Shown here: positions 37,445 to 47,564 of the stretch, in pieces
Numbering within the stretch: the first letter of the stretch is position 1
Layout: the number at the start of each line of letters is the position of its first letter
Assembly (NCBI GenBank): GCA_024640255.1
Contig: JAHEFI010000013.1
Location: forward strand, 1-61,727
Direction of reading: 5' to 3'
DNA length: 61,727 nt
From: Bacteroidota bacterium
GTDB taxonomy: Bacteria; Bacteroidota; Bacteroidia; Chitinophagales; Chitinophagaceae
The notes under the pieces: model-generated
Databases searched by the model: none
The model's input: the letters and a program-made list of their open reading frames with translations, nothing else
What the model was told of the DNA's origin: nothing
Made by a program: the position numbers and the translations under genes

Positions 37445-37900
37445 CTATTTAAATAGTACTTTAATAACCACTTTTCTAATTTTTCCATCACCAATCATGG
37501 GTGCATGAACGTCGCTTGGGAAGTAAATGCCAAATTGACCAGGAAACAATTTGAAGAAGAAATCTGGAGCATCTTCATAAAACAAAACATCTTTTTCAGC
37601 ATTATATTCACCTCTTGGTTCCACACAGGTTTCTCTATGTTTATACCCTATCGTTTCCACTCCACCAAAAACATACTGGATATCGATGTATTGATTATGA
37701 CATTCAAATTGAGAAGTAGATTCCAACATAGGAACAGCCTCTTCATTTACTACAATAGCGAATAAATTATCTCCATCAATAGTATGCTTACCTAATGAAA
37801 GCGCTTCTAAGTTATTTGAAGTTAAAAATTCAAAAGCTTGTTTGAATCTAGGATGCAAAGCCTCATATTTATTGGCTTGGCTCAAATCATCTACTATCAT
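37445..37900 (-). CDS. YhcH/YjgK/YiaL (DUF386) family protein
   Basis: 151 residues. Cupin-like family with SLGKHTIDGDNLFAIV, ECHNQYIDIQYVFGGVE (metal-site His/Glu cluster, KH and E-x-H-x-x-Y-x-D), and FFKLFPGQFGIYFPSDVHAP near the end. E. coli YhcH (NanQ) acts as a sialic acid anomerase, and other members have sugar-related roles. Start overlaps the mutS2 stop by 4 nt (ATGA), so it is co-translated with a DNA-repair gene, an unexpected partner. Confidence 0.85.
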   Translation of the reverse strand: MIVDDLSQANKYEALHPRFKQAFEFLTSNNLEALSLGKHTIDGDNLFAIVVNEEAVPMLESTSQFECHNQYIDIQYVFGGVETIGYKHRETCVEPRGEYNAEKDVLFYEDAPDFFFKLFPGQFGIYFPSDVHAPMIGDGKIRKVVIKVLFK

Positions 37901-40023
37901 TTCTTTCTTTTTTTATTATTTTCCTCTTCAGGCAATTTTTCTACTACAATTAAATCTTCAATTTCAATACTCATAGGAATCTGCCCCACTTTAACAACTG
38001 CCCTCTTTCCTTTTAACTCCATTACTTCACCCACTTGGTAATTCTTTTTTAATTTAACAGTAGATCCTACAATAATGGGTGCTTTAATTTCTTTGAAATT
38101 TTTATCAACTTTCTTGGCTAATTTATTAATTACAATAGCATCGTTCTTCTTAAATAATAAATTGAACAAATTTTTCATCACTTCTTCCTTTTTCTCAGAC
38201 TTCTTCCAATCCAAAGCGATTTGCTTTAGTTTTCGCTCCATGTCTTTGTTATAGGAGAATTTGTCTTCGGCTACTTTATTTTGTTCTCTTAATAGTTGAA
38301 CCTGTTGTAAATGCTTCTCTTTATCTAAAACTTTATTTAATTCTTGTTGTAAGGATTCATTTTCTTTAATCTTCTTTAACAACTCTTTTCTTTCTTTTTG
38401 TACTAATTGTAAATCCTGCTCGGTTCGATTCAATAATTTATCTAATTCAAAATGATGTGTGTCCACCATTTTACGTGCTCTATTAATTAGATGCTTTGGC
38501 AAACCAATTCTTTCTGCAATAGCAAATGTGTAAGAACTACCTGGCTTCCCAATGACTAACTGATACAAGGGTTCCAACTTTACTTCATCAAATTGCATGG
38601 CACCATTGACAATACCTTTATTATGATTAGCCATTACTTTTAAATTCAAATAATGGGTAGTCACAATACCTTGAGCATGTCTATGAGACAATTCTTCCAA
38701 TATCACTTCAGCAAATGCACCGCCTAAATGAGGATCGGAACCAGAGCCTAATTCGTCAATAAAAAATAAGGTTTTCCCATTCGCATTTTCGATAAAATGC
38801 TTCATGTGCATCAAATGACTGGAATAGGTACTTAATTCAAAAGCTAAATTTTGAGTATCTCCTAGTTGGATAAATAACTGTTTGTATATGCCCATTTCTG
38901 ACAACTCACTCATTGGAACCAATAAACCAGATTGCATCATTACTTGATTCAATCCAAGGGTTTTCATGGATACCGTCTTACCTCCTGCATTGGGTCCACT
39001 TATAATTAAGATCCTAGCATCATCATCTAAATCAATATTAACTGGAATGGTTTTCTTACCAGATCCTTTATTATATAAAAACAATAAAGGATGGTAGGCA
39101 TTAATCAAATGCGCACTTGCTTTATTTTGTAATTGTGGCATATTGCCATTCATATCAATAGCCAATAATGCTTTAGCTCTTATAAAATCAAATTGCCCTA
39201 CAATTTGAGCATAGTTCAATAATAAACTGGAATAAGGTGAAAGCTCTGCAGTGAGTGCTCTTAATATTCTTTGAACCTCTCTAGTCTCGTCTTGTTCTAA
39301 AGAATAAATTTCATTATTTAACTCAATGGTTTCTTCTGGTTCAATAAAAGCAGTTTTTCTACTATCACTTTCTCCATGAAAAAAACCCTTTACTTGTCTT
39401 TTATATTCAGAAAACACTGCTACTACTCTTCTGCCATTACTAAAACTCTCATCAATATCTGCAGTGTAACCAGACTTGGCTAATTTAGCAACCACTTTTT
39501 CAAAAACCCTTCTTAAGGTTTGTCTGGTTTTAAATAATTGAGCCCTGATTTTTGCTAAATCATCAGAAGCATTATCTTTTACATTGCCTCTCTCGTCAAT
39601 AATGGCATCAATTGAATCAATAATTTGTTTCTCGTAATAAGTTCCATCTAAAACTAAATACAAATTGGCATAGGAATCTTTTCTTTCTGCATCAAACCAT
39701 CTAAATACTTGTTGAATATGATCCGATAATTTTCGAATCAATAGCCATTGCTCCCCTGTTAATTGAGCACCAGGTATGCCTAATAATTTTAAATCCTTTC
39801 TAATATCCACAACAAAATCAGAAGGAAAATATTGATTGGCAGATTTGATAAATTTATACTCCTGTGTTTGACTTAATGCAGTTTGAATGTATTTTGGATG
39901 GGTATGAATACGCATATCGTCCACCATTTCTTTACCAATGGGGCTTTGACAAGAATTGGATAAAATTTGGATGATTTTATCAAATTCCAATTGTTGAAGT
40001 GCATTTTCAGGATATAACTGCAT
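37897..40023 (-). CDS. mutS2: MutS2-like ATPase lacking the Smr endonuclease domain
   Basis: 708 residues, ~75 shorter than Bacillus MutS2. Lever/core helices in 1-330, Walker A GPNAGGKT 343-350, Walker B FFIDELGSGSDP, and the coiled-coil clamp about 515-610. After it there is only a KOW-like segment (VGSTVKLKKNYQVGEVMEL) and a basic end; no Smr domain (no HxxR/LDLHG motif). The family suppresses recombination and rescues collided ribosomes; in Smr-bearing members Smr is the nuclease. Clear start with a -7 box 18 nt upstream. Confidence 0.92.
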   Translation of the reverse strand: MQLYPENALQQLEFDKIIQILSNSCQSPIGKEMVDDMRIHTHPKYIQTALSQTQEYKFIKSANQYFPSDFVVDIRKDLKLLGIPGAQLTGEQWLLIRKLSDHIQQVFRWFDAERKDSYANLYLVLDGTYYEKQIIDSIDAIIDERGNVKDNASDDLAKIRAQLFKTRQTLRRVFEKVVAKLAKSGYTADIDESFSNGRRVVAVFSEYKRQVKGFFHGESDSRKTAFIEPEETIELNNEIYSLEQDETREVQRILRALTAELSPYSSLLLNYAQIVGQFDFIRAKALLAIDMNGNMPQLQNKASAHLINAYHPLLFLYNKGSGKKTIPVNIDLDDDARILIISGPNAGGKTVSMKTLGLNQVMMQSGLLVPMSELSEMGIYKQLFIQLGDTQNLAFELSTYSSHLMHMKHFIENANGKTLFFIDELGSGSDPHLGGAFAEVILEELSHRHAQGIVTTHYLNLKVMANHNKGIVNGAMQFDEVKLEPLYQLVIGKPGSSYTFAIAERIGLPKHLINRARKMVDTHHFELDKLLNRTEQDLQLVQKERKELLKKIKENESLQQELNKVLDKEKHLQQVQLLREQNKVAEDKFSYNKDMERKLKQIALDWKKSEKKEEVMKNLFNLLFKKNDAIVINKLAKKVDKNFKEIKAPIIVGSTVKLKKNYQVGEVMELKGKRAVVKVGQIPMSIEIEDLIVVEKLPEEENNKKRKK

Positions 40024-40040
40024 AAAGAATCAATAGGTGG

Positions 40041-40048
40041 CAAATTTA
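40041..40048 (-). promoter_or_regulatory. -7 box TAAATTTG of mutS2
   Basis: Perfect TAnnTTTG on the minus strand, 17 nt before the ATG at 40023. Confidence 0.5.
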
Positions 40049-40120
40049 CTTAAATAAACATTAACAGCCTTTGAACTTTTAACTATCTAAACTTGTTTAA
40101 ATAATGTCTAAATTCATGTC

Positions 40121-40762
40121 ATGAAAAAAATTAAACTCTCTTTATTCATCTTTATGAGTCTTACCTATTTAGTGGCATGTGCTCAAAAGCCTAACAACCC
40201 AAAAAAACAAGCAACCAATATGAAAAATACAGAAACAATCACTTTAGGTTCAGGCTGTTTTTGGTGTACCGAAGCGGTATATCAAAGACTAGAAGGAATA
40301 GTATCCGTAACCAGTGGTTATAGTGGAGGCCATATTGAGAATCCCACTTATGAACAAGTTTGCGATAAAAATACAGGACATGCTGAAGTATGTCAGATCG
40401 TATTCGATACCACAAAAATTAGTTTGGATGATGTTTTAGCAGTTTTTTGGAAAACCCATGATCCAACCACTCCAAATCAACAAGGAAATGATATTGGTCC
40501 ACAATATAGATCTGTTGTATTCTATCACAATGATCACCAAAAACAATTGGCAGAAAAATATATTAAAGAATTAGATGCCAGTGGCGCTTGGAACAAACCT
40601 ATCATTACAGAAGTAACTGCATTTACTAAATTTTACCCTGCAGAAAATTACCATCAAAACTATTACAATAACAATACCAATCAAGGTTATTGCAGGTATG
40701 TTATTGGCCCTAAATTGGAAAAATTTGAAAAGGTATTTAAAGACAAATTAAAAAAAGACTAA
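40121..40762 (+). CDS. msrA: Peptide-methionine (S)-S-oxide reductase, lipoprotein form
   Basis: 213 residues. Lipobox YLVAC with Cys20 as lipid site, so it works in the envelope. Catalytic GCFWCTE with Cys46, then GYSGG, NPTYEQVC, GHAEV, and a C-terminal ENYHQNYY followed by GYCRYV, whose Cys can act as resolving residue. Repairs methionine S-sulfoxide in exported proteins. One nt separates its stop from the next ATG, so it is co-transcribed with the M1 peptidase, another envelope enzyme. Confidence 0.93.
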   Translation: MKKIKLSLFIFMSLTYLVACAQKPNNPKKQATNMKNTETITLGSGCFWCTEAVYQRLEGIVSVTSGYSGGHIENPTYEQVCDKNTGHAEVCQIVFDTTKISLDDVLAVFWKTHDPTTPNQQGNDIGPQYRSVVFYHNDHQKQLAEKYIKELDASGAWNKPIITEVTAFTKFYPAENYHQNYYNNNTNQGYCRYVIGPKLEKFEKVFKDKLKKD

Positions 40763-40763
40763 G

Positions 40764-42422
40764 ATGTTCAAAAAGCACTTGCTATCCATTTTATTAATCA
40801 CATTAATATCATTTAATGCGAATGCTCAAATGTTATTTAAAGAATCTGATTCTCTTAGAGGGAGTTTAAATAAAAATAGAGATTGGTTTGATATTCAGAG
40901 TTATGATATTTCTGTAATACCTGATATTAATAATAAAACGATTGAAGGAAATGTAGTCTGGAAAGCAAAGGCCGTGAAAGCTTCTCAAGATATTCAAGTG
41001 GATTTACAAGAACCATTGATCATAGATAGTGTGATGATTATGATCGCCAATCAATGGGAAAAAGTACCCTTTCAAAGAGAAGGAAACATCGCATTAGTGC
41101 ATCATCAGAAAAATATAAAGTTGAATGCAGATTTTTCTCTTTGGATATATTATCATGGCAAACCTAGAGAAGCCATTCGTCCACCCTGGGATGGAGGATG
41201 GATTTGGAAAAAAGATAGTAATGGTAATCCATGGGTATCTGTTGCCTGTCAAGGATTAGGTGCTTCTGTTTGGTATCCCTGTAAAGACCATCAATCCGAT
41301 GAACCTGATTTAGGAGCTGCTTTAAATATATATAGTCCCAATAATTTAAAAGCCATTGGAAATGGTAGAACAGGCAGAACGGATCAAGACCATTGGTATA
41401 GATGGGTTGTAAGAAATCCTATTAATAATTACAATATCATCCCTTATATAGGTGATTACGTTAATTGGAAAGAAACTTACAAAGGATTGAAAGGCAATTT
41501 GGATGTATCATATTATGTTTTAAGGGAAGATTCTTCCAAAGCGGTAGAACAATTCAAGCAAGTGCCTAAAATGCTAGAAGCTTTTGAATATTGGATGGGC
41601 CCCTATCCTTTTTATGAGGATGGTTTTAAATTAGTACAAAGTCCTCATTTAGGAATGGAACATCAGTCTGCTGTAGCATATGGCAATAGATTTAAAAATG
41701 GTTATTTAGGTAGAGACTTATCCGGTTCTGGCTGGGGTCTTAAATGGGATTATATAATTGTTCATGAAAGTGGACATGAATGGTTTGCCAATAATATTAC
41801 CACAAAAGATATTGCAGATATGTGGGTACATGAAGGATTTACCAGTTATTTGGAATCCTTGTATACTGAATACTTCTTCGGGAAAATTGCTGCAGATGAA
41901 TATACTTATGGATTAAGAAATAGAATTCAAAATGATGTTCCGATTATTGGTCCATATGGTATTAATAGAGAAGGAAGCGGTGATATGTATGCTAAAGGAG
42001 CAGTGATGTTGCATACTATTAGAAAAGCAATCAATGATGATGTGCTATTTAGAAATATCATGATTGGATTAAATAAAACTTTTTATCATCAAACTGTTAC
42101 TACAGAACAAATTGAAAATTATATCTCACAACAAGCAGGTATTAATTTCAGTAAAGTATTTGATCAGTATTTAAGAACTACTCAAATACCTCAGTTGGTA
42201 TTGCAATATGATGCTAAAGAGAAAACACTTAGCTATGAATGGAAGAACTGTATTAAAGGATTCAACCTACCCATTCATATTAATTACCAAGATAAGTTAG
42301 AGAGTTTAATGCCCTTAGATTTTCAACCCAAAAAGAGATTGATTCAACAAGATCATTTTGACATCAATGCATTTTCCAATGCTATTGAAAAGTTATACTA
42401 TGTGAAAGTAGTGGTGGAATAA
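40764..42422 (+). CDS. Secreted M1 family metallopeptidase
   Basis: 552 residues. Signal peptide ending NANA-QM (~residue 22). Substrate motif LGMEHQSA (variant of GAMEN), zinc site H334-E-S-G-H338 with E357 18 residues later (HEXXH-X18-E), and a YAKGAVMLH segment with the catalytic Tyr region downstream. Bacteroidota enzymes of this size are periplasmic aminopeptidases. Operon with lipoprotein MsrA. The stop codon abuts the stop of the convergent NlpC gene. Confidence 0.92.
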   Translation: MFKKHLLSILLITLISFNANAQMLFKESDSLRGSLNKNRDWFDIQSYDISVIPDINNKTIEGNVVWKAKAVKASQDIQVDLQEPLIIDSVMIMIANQWEKVPFQREGNIALVHHQKNIKLNADFSLWIYYHGKPREAIRPPWDGGWIWKKDSNGNPWVSVACQGLGASVWYPCKDHQSDEPDLGAALNIYSPNNLKAIGNGRTGRTDQDHWYRWVVRNPINNYNIIPYIGDYVNWKETYKGLKGNLDVSYYVLREDSSKAVEQFKQVPKMLEAFEYWMGPYPFYEDGFKLVQSPHLGMEHQSAVAYGNRFKNGYLGRDLSGSGWGLKWDYIIVHESGHEWFANNITTKDIADMWVHEGFTSYLESLYTEYFFGKIAADEYTYGLRNRIQNDVPIIGPYGINREGSGDMYAKGAVMLHTIRKAINDDVLFRNIMIGLNKTFYHQTVTTEQIENYISQQAGINFSKVFDQYLRTTQIPQLVLQYDAKEKTLSYEWKNCIKGFNLPIHINYQDKLESLMPLDFQPKKRLIQQDHFDINAFSNAIEKLYYVKVVVE

Positions 42423-43301
42423 TTATTGCGCTGGCGTTGCAGAAACTCTACCTAAGCTATATAGTCTTTTTTGCCAGTATGACTCTGTCAAATCACTGAT
42501 AGTTACGCCCTGACTGGTAGAAGCGTGTGCAAATTTATTGTTAGTCAAATAAATACCTACATGGGTAATATTTTTTCTACCTTCTGTTTTAAAGAAGATT
42601 AAATCTCCTTCTTTCAAATCAGCCCAATCAATTTTTTCGCTTTGCTCGTATTGTTCTGCAGCAGTTCTTTTTAAATTGATGTTATAAGTAGCTTTCATTA
42701 CATCCAATGTAAAATAAGAACAATCTATACAACCTTTTGAACTTCCCCCTAAACAATAAGGAGTACCCCACCATTCATCAATCTTCGTTAATAAAGGAAT
42801 ATTATTAATTTCCTCCACTGCCACATCCATTTTGATAGAATACTTTAATTGCAACCAGTTGGCTTTTTCAATGTCTGATAAATTATCAGGCATTTTTTCA
42901 TAATTATCTTTTTGGATAGCAGCGGCTGGTTCAGCCTCTATACTGTCAGAAGTTTTGTTTAAATAAATTTTACCAGGCTTAACAGCAATATTGTCTAAAA
43001 ATTCAATGGTAGAAGGATTGCTTGGTGCAATGATAATTTCTTCTGCAACAGGTTTAGTTTTTTTAACTTTTGGTTTTTTACTCTTCAAAGAAGGTAATGT
43101 AAAACGAACCAAAGTGGTATTGCCTGTTTTAGGAGCAACAGTGTCTTTTTTGATGATGGGATTAACCTTCGTTCTTACCCCATTGCTCCACTTTTTAGTG
43201 CTTTTACCGATAGAAACAATGGTAGAACAAGATGAGCCTATAACCACAAAGCTGGCAATAGATAATATATATTTAAAGTTTTTAATCTGCATCAGTGGCA
43301 A
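42423..43301 (-). CDS. C40 (NlpC/P60) peptidase lipoprotein
   Basis: 292 residues. Lipoprotein signal ending VIGSSC, Cys25. A Lys/Thr-rich linker (about 30-150) precedes the NlpC/P60 domain with GTPYCLGGSSKGCIDCSYF (catalytic Cys194), ITHVGIYL (His247) and KFAHAS (third polar residue His259). Such enzymes cut D-Glu-diamino-acid bonds in cell-wall stem peptides. A second ATG at 43292 may be the actual start. No perfect -7 box; TATCTTGC lies about 8 nt upstream. Confidence 0.9.
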   Translation of the reverse strand: MPLMQIKNFKYILSIASFVVIGSSCSTIVSIGKSTKKWSNGVRTKVNPIIKKDTVAPKTGNTTLVRFTLPSLKSKKPKVKKTKPVAEEIIIAPSNPSTIEFLDNIAVKPGKIYLNKTSDSIEAEPAAAIQKDNYEKMPDNLSDIEKANWLQLKYSIKMDVAVEEINNIPLLTKIDEWWGTPYCLGGSSKGCIDCSYFTLDVMKATYNINLKRTAAEQYEQSEKIDWADLKEGDLIFFKTEGRKNITHVGIYLTNNKFAHASTSQGVTISDLTESYWQKRLYSLGRVSATPAQ

Positions 43302-43389
43302 GATAAGTTACAAAGTTGAAAAAAGTGGAAAAATTGGTCAATTTTAACGCCTTTTTTTGTCGATATTTGCTTCTTACCCTAGAATCCAG

Positions 43390-46300
43390 ATGCCTCAATT
43401 TTCACATTTACACGTACACACTCAATATTCACTTTTAGATGGTGCTGCCTCTATTGATGGCCTTTTTAAGAAAGCCATTAAAGATGAAATGCCTGCTTTA
43501 GCCATCACGGATCACGGTAACATGTTTGGGGCCTTTAATTTTGTGAGTCAGGCATGGAAAAATACCAAAGTAATAGGTAAAGATGATAATGGAAAAGATA
43601 TACTAGCTCCAGTGGTAAAACCTATTGTAGGTTGTGAGTTTTATGTGGTGAAAGATAGACATATTAAAACCTTTACCAAAGAGGTCAAAGACGATCGTTT
43701 TCATCAGGTATTATTAGCCAAAAACGCCATTGGCTATCAGAACCTAATCAAATTGACTTCTTTAGGTTATATAGAGGGAATGTATAGTAAGTACCCAAGA
43801 ATTGATAAAGAGCTGATTGAAAAATACCACGAAGGAATCATTGCCACCACCTGTTGTATTGGTGCGCATGTTCCTCAGGCCATTTTAAGATTCGATGAAA
43901 AAACTGCAGAGAAAGAATTTAAATGGTGGTTGGATTTATTTGGAGAGGACTATTATATCGAACTACAAAGACATCAAATTCCAGAACAAGAAACCATTAA
44001 TCAAACCTTATTAAAGTTTGCTAAAAAACATAATGTGCATGTCATTGCTACCAATGATAGTCATTACATTAATGAAGATGATGCCAATGCGCATGATATT
44101 CTATTATGTATCAACACGGGAGAAAAACAATCTACTCCAGGTTTCGATGATTTTGTAAATGATGAATTGCAAGTAAAAAATAGAAGATTCAAATTTCCTA
44201 ATAATGAATTCTATTTTAAAACTCAGGATGAAATGAAGGAATTGTTTAAAGACATTCCTGAATCCATTGATAATACCAATAGAATTGTAGATAAAGTAGA
44301 AGTATTAAATCTTAAAAAAGATATTTTACTACCAGCCTTCCCTATTCCAAAAGAATTCCAGATTCATAAAGAAGCCAATATGAATCAATGGGAATTCTTA
44401 AAACATATCACTTGGGAAGGAGCAAACAAGAGATACCCGGAAATTACTACTGAAATAAGAGAACGTATAGATTTTGAATTATTCACGATTCAAACAATGG
44501 GATTCGCTGGCTACTTCTTAATTGTTAGTGATTTTATTAAAGCAGGAAGAGAGATGGATGTATTTGTGGGTCCTGGTCGTGGATCTGCTGCGGGTTCTGT
44601 AGTTGCTTATTGTATTGGCATTACCAATATTGATCCTATTAAATACCAATTACTATTTGAGCGTTTCTTAAACCCAGATCGTAAGAGCATGCCCGATATT
44701 GATACGGACTTCGATGATGAAGGCCGTCAAAAAGTGATTGATTATGTGGTAGACAAATATGGCAAAGAACAAGTAGCGCAAATTATTACTTATGGCACCA
44801 TGGCTGCCAAAAGCAGTATTAAGGATGTTGCTCGTGTGATGGACTTGCCTCTATCAGAATCCAATTTATTAGCGAAGCTAGTTCCAGATAAACCAGGAAC
44901 GGAATTAAATAGATGTTTACACGCTCCTATCACCAAAAAAGAAGGAGAAAAATCTTTAGAAGAAAAAGAAGGTTATCAGCAAGAAGATATTGATAATGTA
45001 AAAAAATTAAGAGAGATATATAATGGTTCAGATCTAAGAGCTGCAGTATTACACGAAGCAGAAAGATTAGAAGGATCCATTAGAAATACAGGTATACATG
45101 CTGCAGGTATTATCATTGCCCCAAGTGATTTAACAGAAATTATGCCAGTAGCCACTGCTAAAGATTCAGATTTGTGGGTAACACAAATTGAAGGCTCTGT
45201 TATTGAAGATGCGGGTGTAATTAAAATGGACTTCTTGGGATTAAAAACCCTATCCATTTTAAAAACAGCATTAGAATTAATTAAACAAAACCATGGCGTT
45301 ACCATAGACTTGGATACTATTCCTTTGGATGATGAGAAAACTTTTCAGTTGTATCAAAAAGGAGAAACCAATGCTACTTTCCAATTTGAATCGGTGGGTA
45401 TGCAAAAATATTTGCGCGAATTAAAGCCAGATAAATTTGCAGACTTAATTGCCATGAACGCTTTGTATCGTCCAGGGCCTATTGCCTACATTCCCAACTT
45501 TATTGAAAGAAAACACGGAAGAGAACTTATTCAATATGATCTTCCAGAGATGGAAGAATTCTTAGCAGATACCTATGGCATTACTGTATATCAAGAACAG
45601 GTAATGTTATTGAGTCAGAAAATTGGAGGCTTTACCAAGGGTGATGCCGATGTGTTAAGAAAAGCAATGGGTAAAAAGCAAAAAGCGGTACTAGATAAAA
45701 TGAAGGCGCAGTTTATTGCAGGTGCTGTAAAAAATGGACACCCAGAAAATGTATTAGATAAGGTTTGGACAGACTGGGAGGCTTTTGCTCAATATGCATT
45801 TAATAAATCACACTCAACTTGTTATGCATATGTGGCTTATCAAACTGCCTATTTAAAAGCACATTATCCAGGAGAATATATGTCTGCAGTGTTAAACCAC
45901 GCAGGTAGTATTGATAAGATTACTTTCTTCATGGAAGAATGTAAGAGAATGGGCATAAAAGTATTGGGTCCAGATATCAATGAATCTTTAAAAGGATTTT
46001 CAGTTAATAAGAAAGGTGAAATTAGATTTGGCTTAGGTGGATTGAAAGGCGTTGGAGAAGCAGCCATTGAAGGAATAATCATAGAAAGAAATAAAGCCGG
46101 ACATTTTGAAAACATGTTGGATTTTATGAAACGTGTTTTATCAAGAGCAGTCAATAAAAAATCTTTAGAGAGCTTAGCTTACTCTGGAAGTTTTGATTGT
46201 TTCCCTGAATACCATCGTGCACAATATTTTAATGTACCCGATGGCGAAAGAAGTTCTGGTTTGGAGAAATTAATTGGTTATGCGCAAGCCATGCAAACCA

Positions 46301-47064
46301 TGAATACGGGAACAAGTAATACCCTATTTGGCGACCTGCCTTCTGCCATGCAGGTTCCAGTGCCCAAACTAACAGCTTGCGAAGAATGGACATTAACAGA
46401 AAAATTAGACCACGAGAAAGATATTACAGGTATGTTCATGAGTGGACATCCTTTAGATCATTTTAGCTTTGAAATGAAACATTATTTATTCACTCCAATT
46501 AATGATTTCAATGAAGTGAAAGATATGTTGGTGGTACAGCCAAGTTATTTAGGTAAGTCTTTTAAATTGGCTGGTTTAATTACCGATGTTCAACACAGAA
46601 TTACCAAAACAGGAAAGAACTTTGGCTCTTTTGTGATGGAGGATTTTACTGGTAAAACAGATTTTATATTATGGAGTGAAGACTATGTCAAGTTTCAAAA
46701 CTATTTGGAAGTGGGTCAGAAAATTTGCATCAACGGAGCATTTAGAAATAGATTTAATCAACCCAACTTGTTTGAGTTTAAAATTCAAACAATGAGTTTA
46801 TTAGAAACAGTTAAAACAACTCAAACCAGATCTATAGAACTAAGCTTACATCCTGCTAATCTAAGACCTGATATGATACATTTCTTTGAGAAAAATTTAA
46901 AAGAAAACCCAGGCAAATCTTCCTTTAAAATCAACTTTATAGAACCCAAAGAACAATTGGTGGCTAGTTTACTCACTTTTGATAAAGGCTGTTCAATAAA
47001 CGACGAATTAGTGGCTTTCTTGGATCAAAACCCAGAATTACAAGTACAGATAAACCTGGTTTAA
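43390..47064 (+). CDS. dnaE: DNA polymerase III alpha subunit
   Basis: 1224 residues from the ATG at 43390. The frame opens earlier at a TTG (43357), but those 11 residues cover a probable -7 box (GATATTTG, 43362-43369) and are unconserved. MPQFSHLHVHTQYSLLDGAAS starts the PHP domain; polymerase motifs VGPGRGSAAGSVVAY and PDIDTDFDDEGR carry the catalytic aspartates; HHH and OB-fold parts follow (GKNFGSFVMEDFTG). Replicative polymerase of the DnaE1 type. trxA follows with its own promoter. Confidence 0.96.
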   Translation: MPQFSHLHVHTQYSLLDGAASIDGLFKKAIKDEMPALAITDHGNMFGAFNFVSQAWKNTKVIGKDDNGKDILAPVVKPIVGCEFYVVKDRHIKTFTKEVKDDRFHQVLLAKNAIGYQNLIKLTSLGYIEGMYSKYPRIDKELIEKYHEGIIATTCCIGAHVPQAILRFDEKTAEKEFKWWLDLFGEDYYIELQRHQIPEQETINQTLLKFAKKHNVHVIATNDSHYINEDDANAHDILLCINTGEKQSTPGFDDFVNDELQVKNRRFKFPNNEFYFKTQDEMKELFKDIPESIDNTNRIVDKVEVLNLKKDILLPAFPIPKEFQIHKEANMNQWEFLKHITWEGANKRYPEITTEIRERIDFELFTIQTMGFAGYFLIVSDFIKAGREMDVFVGPGRGSAAGSVVAYCIGITNIDPIKYQLLFERFLNPDRKSMPDIDTDFDDEGRQKVIDYVVDKYGKEQVAQIITYGTMAAKSSIKDVARVMDLPLSESNLLAKLVPDKPGTELNRCLHAPITKKEGEKSLEEKEGYQQEDIDNVKKLREIYNGSDLRAAVLHEAERLEGSIRNTGIHAAGIIIAPSDLTEIMPVATAKDSDLWVTQIEGSVIEDAGVIKMDFLGLKTLSILKTALELIKQNHGVTIDLDTIPLDDEKTFQLYQKGETNATFQFESVGMQKYLRELKPDKFADLIAMNALYRPGPIAYIPNFIERKHGRELIQYDLPEMEEFLADTYGITVYQEQVMLLSQKIGGFTKGDADVLRKAMGKKQKAVLDKMKAQFIAGAVKNGHPENVLDKVWTDWEAFAQYAFNKSHSTCYAYVAYQTAYLKAHYPGEYMSAVLNHAGSIDKITFFMEECKRMGIKVLGPDINESLKGFSVNKKGEIRFGLGGLKGVGEAAIEGIIIERNKAGHFENMLDFMKRVLSRAVNKKSLESLAYSGSFDCFPEYHRAQYFNVPDGERSSGLEKLIGYAQAMQTMNTGTSNTLFGDLPSAMQVPVPKLTACEEWTLTEKLDHEKDITGMFMSGHPLDHFSFEMKHYLFTPINDFNEVKDMLVVQPSYLGKSFKLAGLITDVQHRITKTGKNFGSFVMEDFTGKTDFILWSEDYVKFQNYLEVGQKICINGAFRNRFNQPNLFEFKIQTMSLLETVKTTQTRSIELSLHPANLRPDMIHFFEKNLKENPGKSSFKINFIEPKEQLVASLLTFDKGCSINDELVAFLDQNPELQVQINLV

Positions 47065-47119
47065 TAAAGTTGTTAAGAATGGTGGAAAAGTCAAAATGGC
47101 ACTTATTAAATAATGGCCT

Positions 47120-47127
47120 TATTTTTG
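47120..47127 (+). promoter_or_regulatory. -7 box TATTTTTG of trxA
   Basis: Perfect TAnnTTTG, 38 nt before the trxA ATG, in the 101-bp dnaE-trxA gap. Confidence 0.5.
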
Positions 47128-47165
47128 AACTAGTAAGAAAACAAACAATTTAAATAAATCTATTT

Positions 47166-47483
47166 ATGGCATTAGAATTTACAGACGCGAATTTCCAAAC
47201 TACCGTATTGGAAAGCGACAAATTAAGTGTAATCGATTTTTGGGCTGAATGGTGTGGTCCATGTAGAGCAATAGGTCCTGTTATTGAAGAATTAGCAACT
47301 GAATATGCTGGGAAGGTAAATATTGGAAAAGTGAACGTGGATGTGAATCCTAACTTAAGTATGAACTTTGGTATCACATCTATTCCTGCAATCTTATTTG
47401 TTAAAGGTGGTCAAGTGGTAGACAAGCAAATTGGTGCAGTACCAAAATCAGTATTAGACAAGAAGATTCAGTCTCATATGTAA
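47166..47483 (+). CDS. trxA: Thioredoxin
   Basis: 105 residues, canonical. VIDFWAEWCGPCRAIGPVIEELA with redox pair Cys30-Cys33, cis-Pro loop TSIPAILFV, and GAVPKSVLDKKI helix. No signal peptide: cytoplasmic disulfide reductant, recycled by the TrxB encoded at 27896. Own promoter and its own strong terminator, so monocistronic. Confidence 0.96.
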   Translation: MALEFTDANFQTTVLESDKLSVIDFWAEWCGPCRAIGPVIEELATEYAGKVNIGKVNVDVNPNLSMNFGITSIPAILFVKGGQVVDKQIGAVPKSVLDKKIQSHM

Positions 47484-47510
47484 TCCAATGAAATATTTGA
47501 ATTTCAATAT

Positions 47511-47540
47511 AAAATCCCGCTAAATAGCGGGATTTTTTTT
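47511..47540 (+). terminator. trxA terminator
   Basis: Perfect 12-bp stem AAAATCCCGCTA / TAGCGGGATTTT with an AA loop, followed by T8. Confidence 0.92.
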
Positions 47541-47564
47541 ATCTTACTTGCCTAATTAAAACCT

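Noticed and set aside
43357..43389. TTG start for dnaE 11 codons upstream
   Set aside because: The extra codons are unconserved and overlap a probable -7 box; the ATG at 43390 gives the typical DnaE start.
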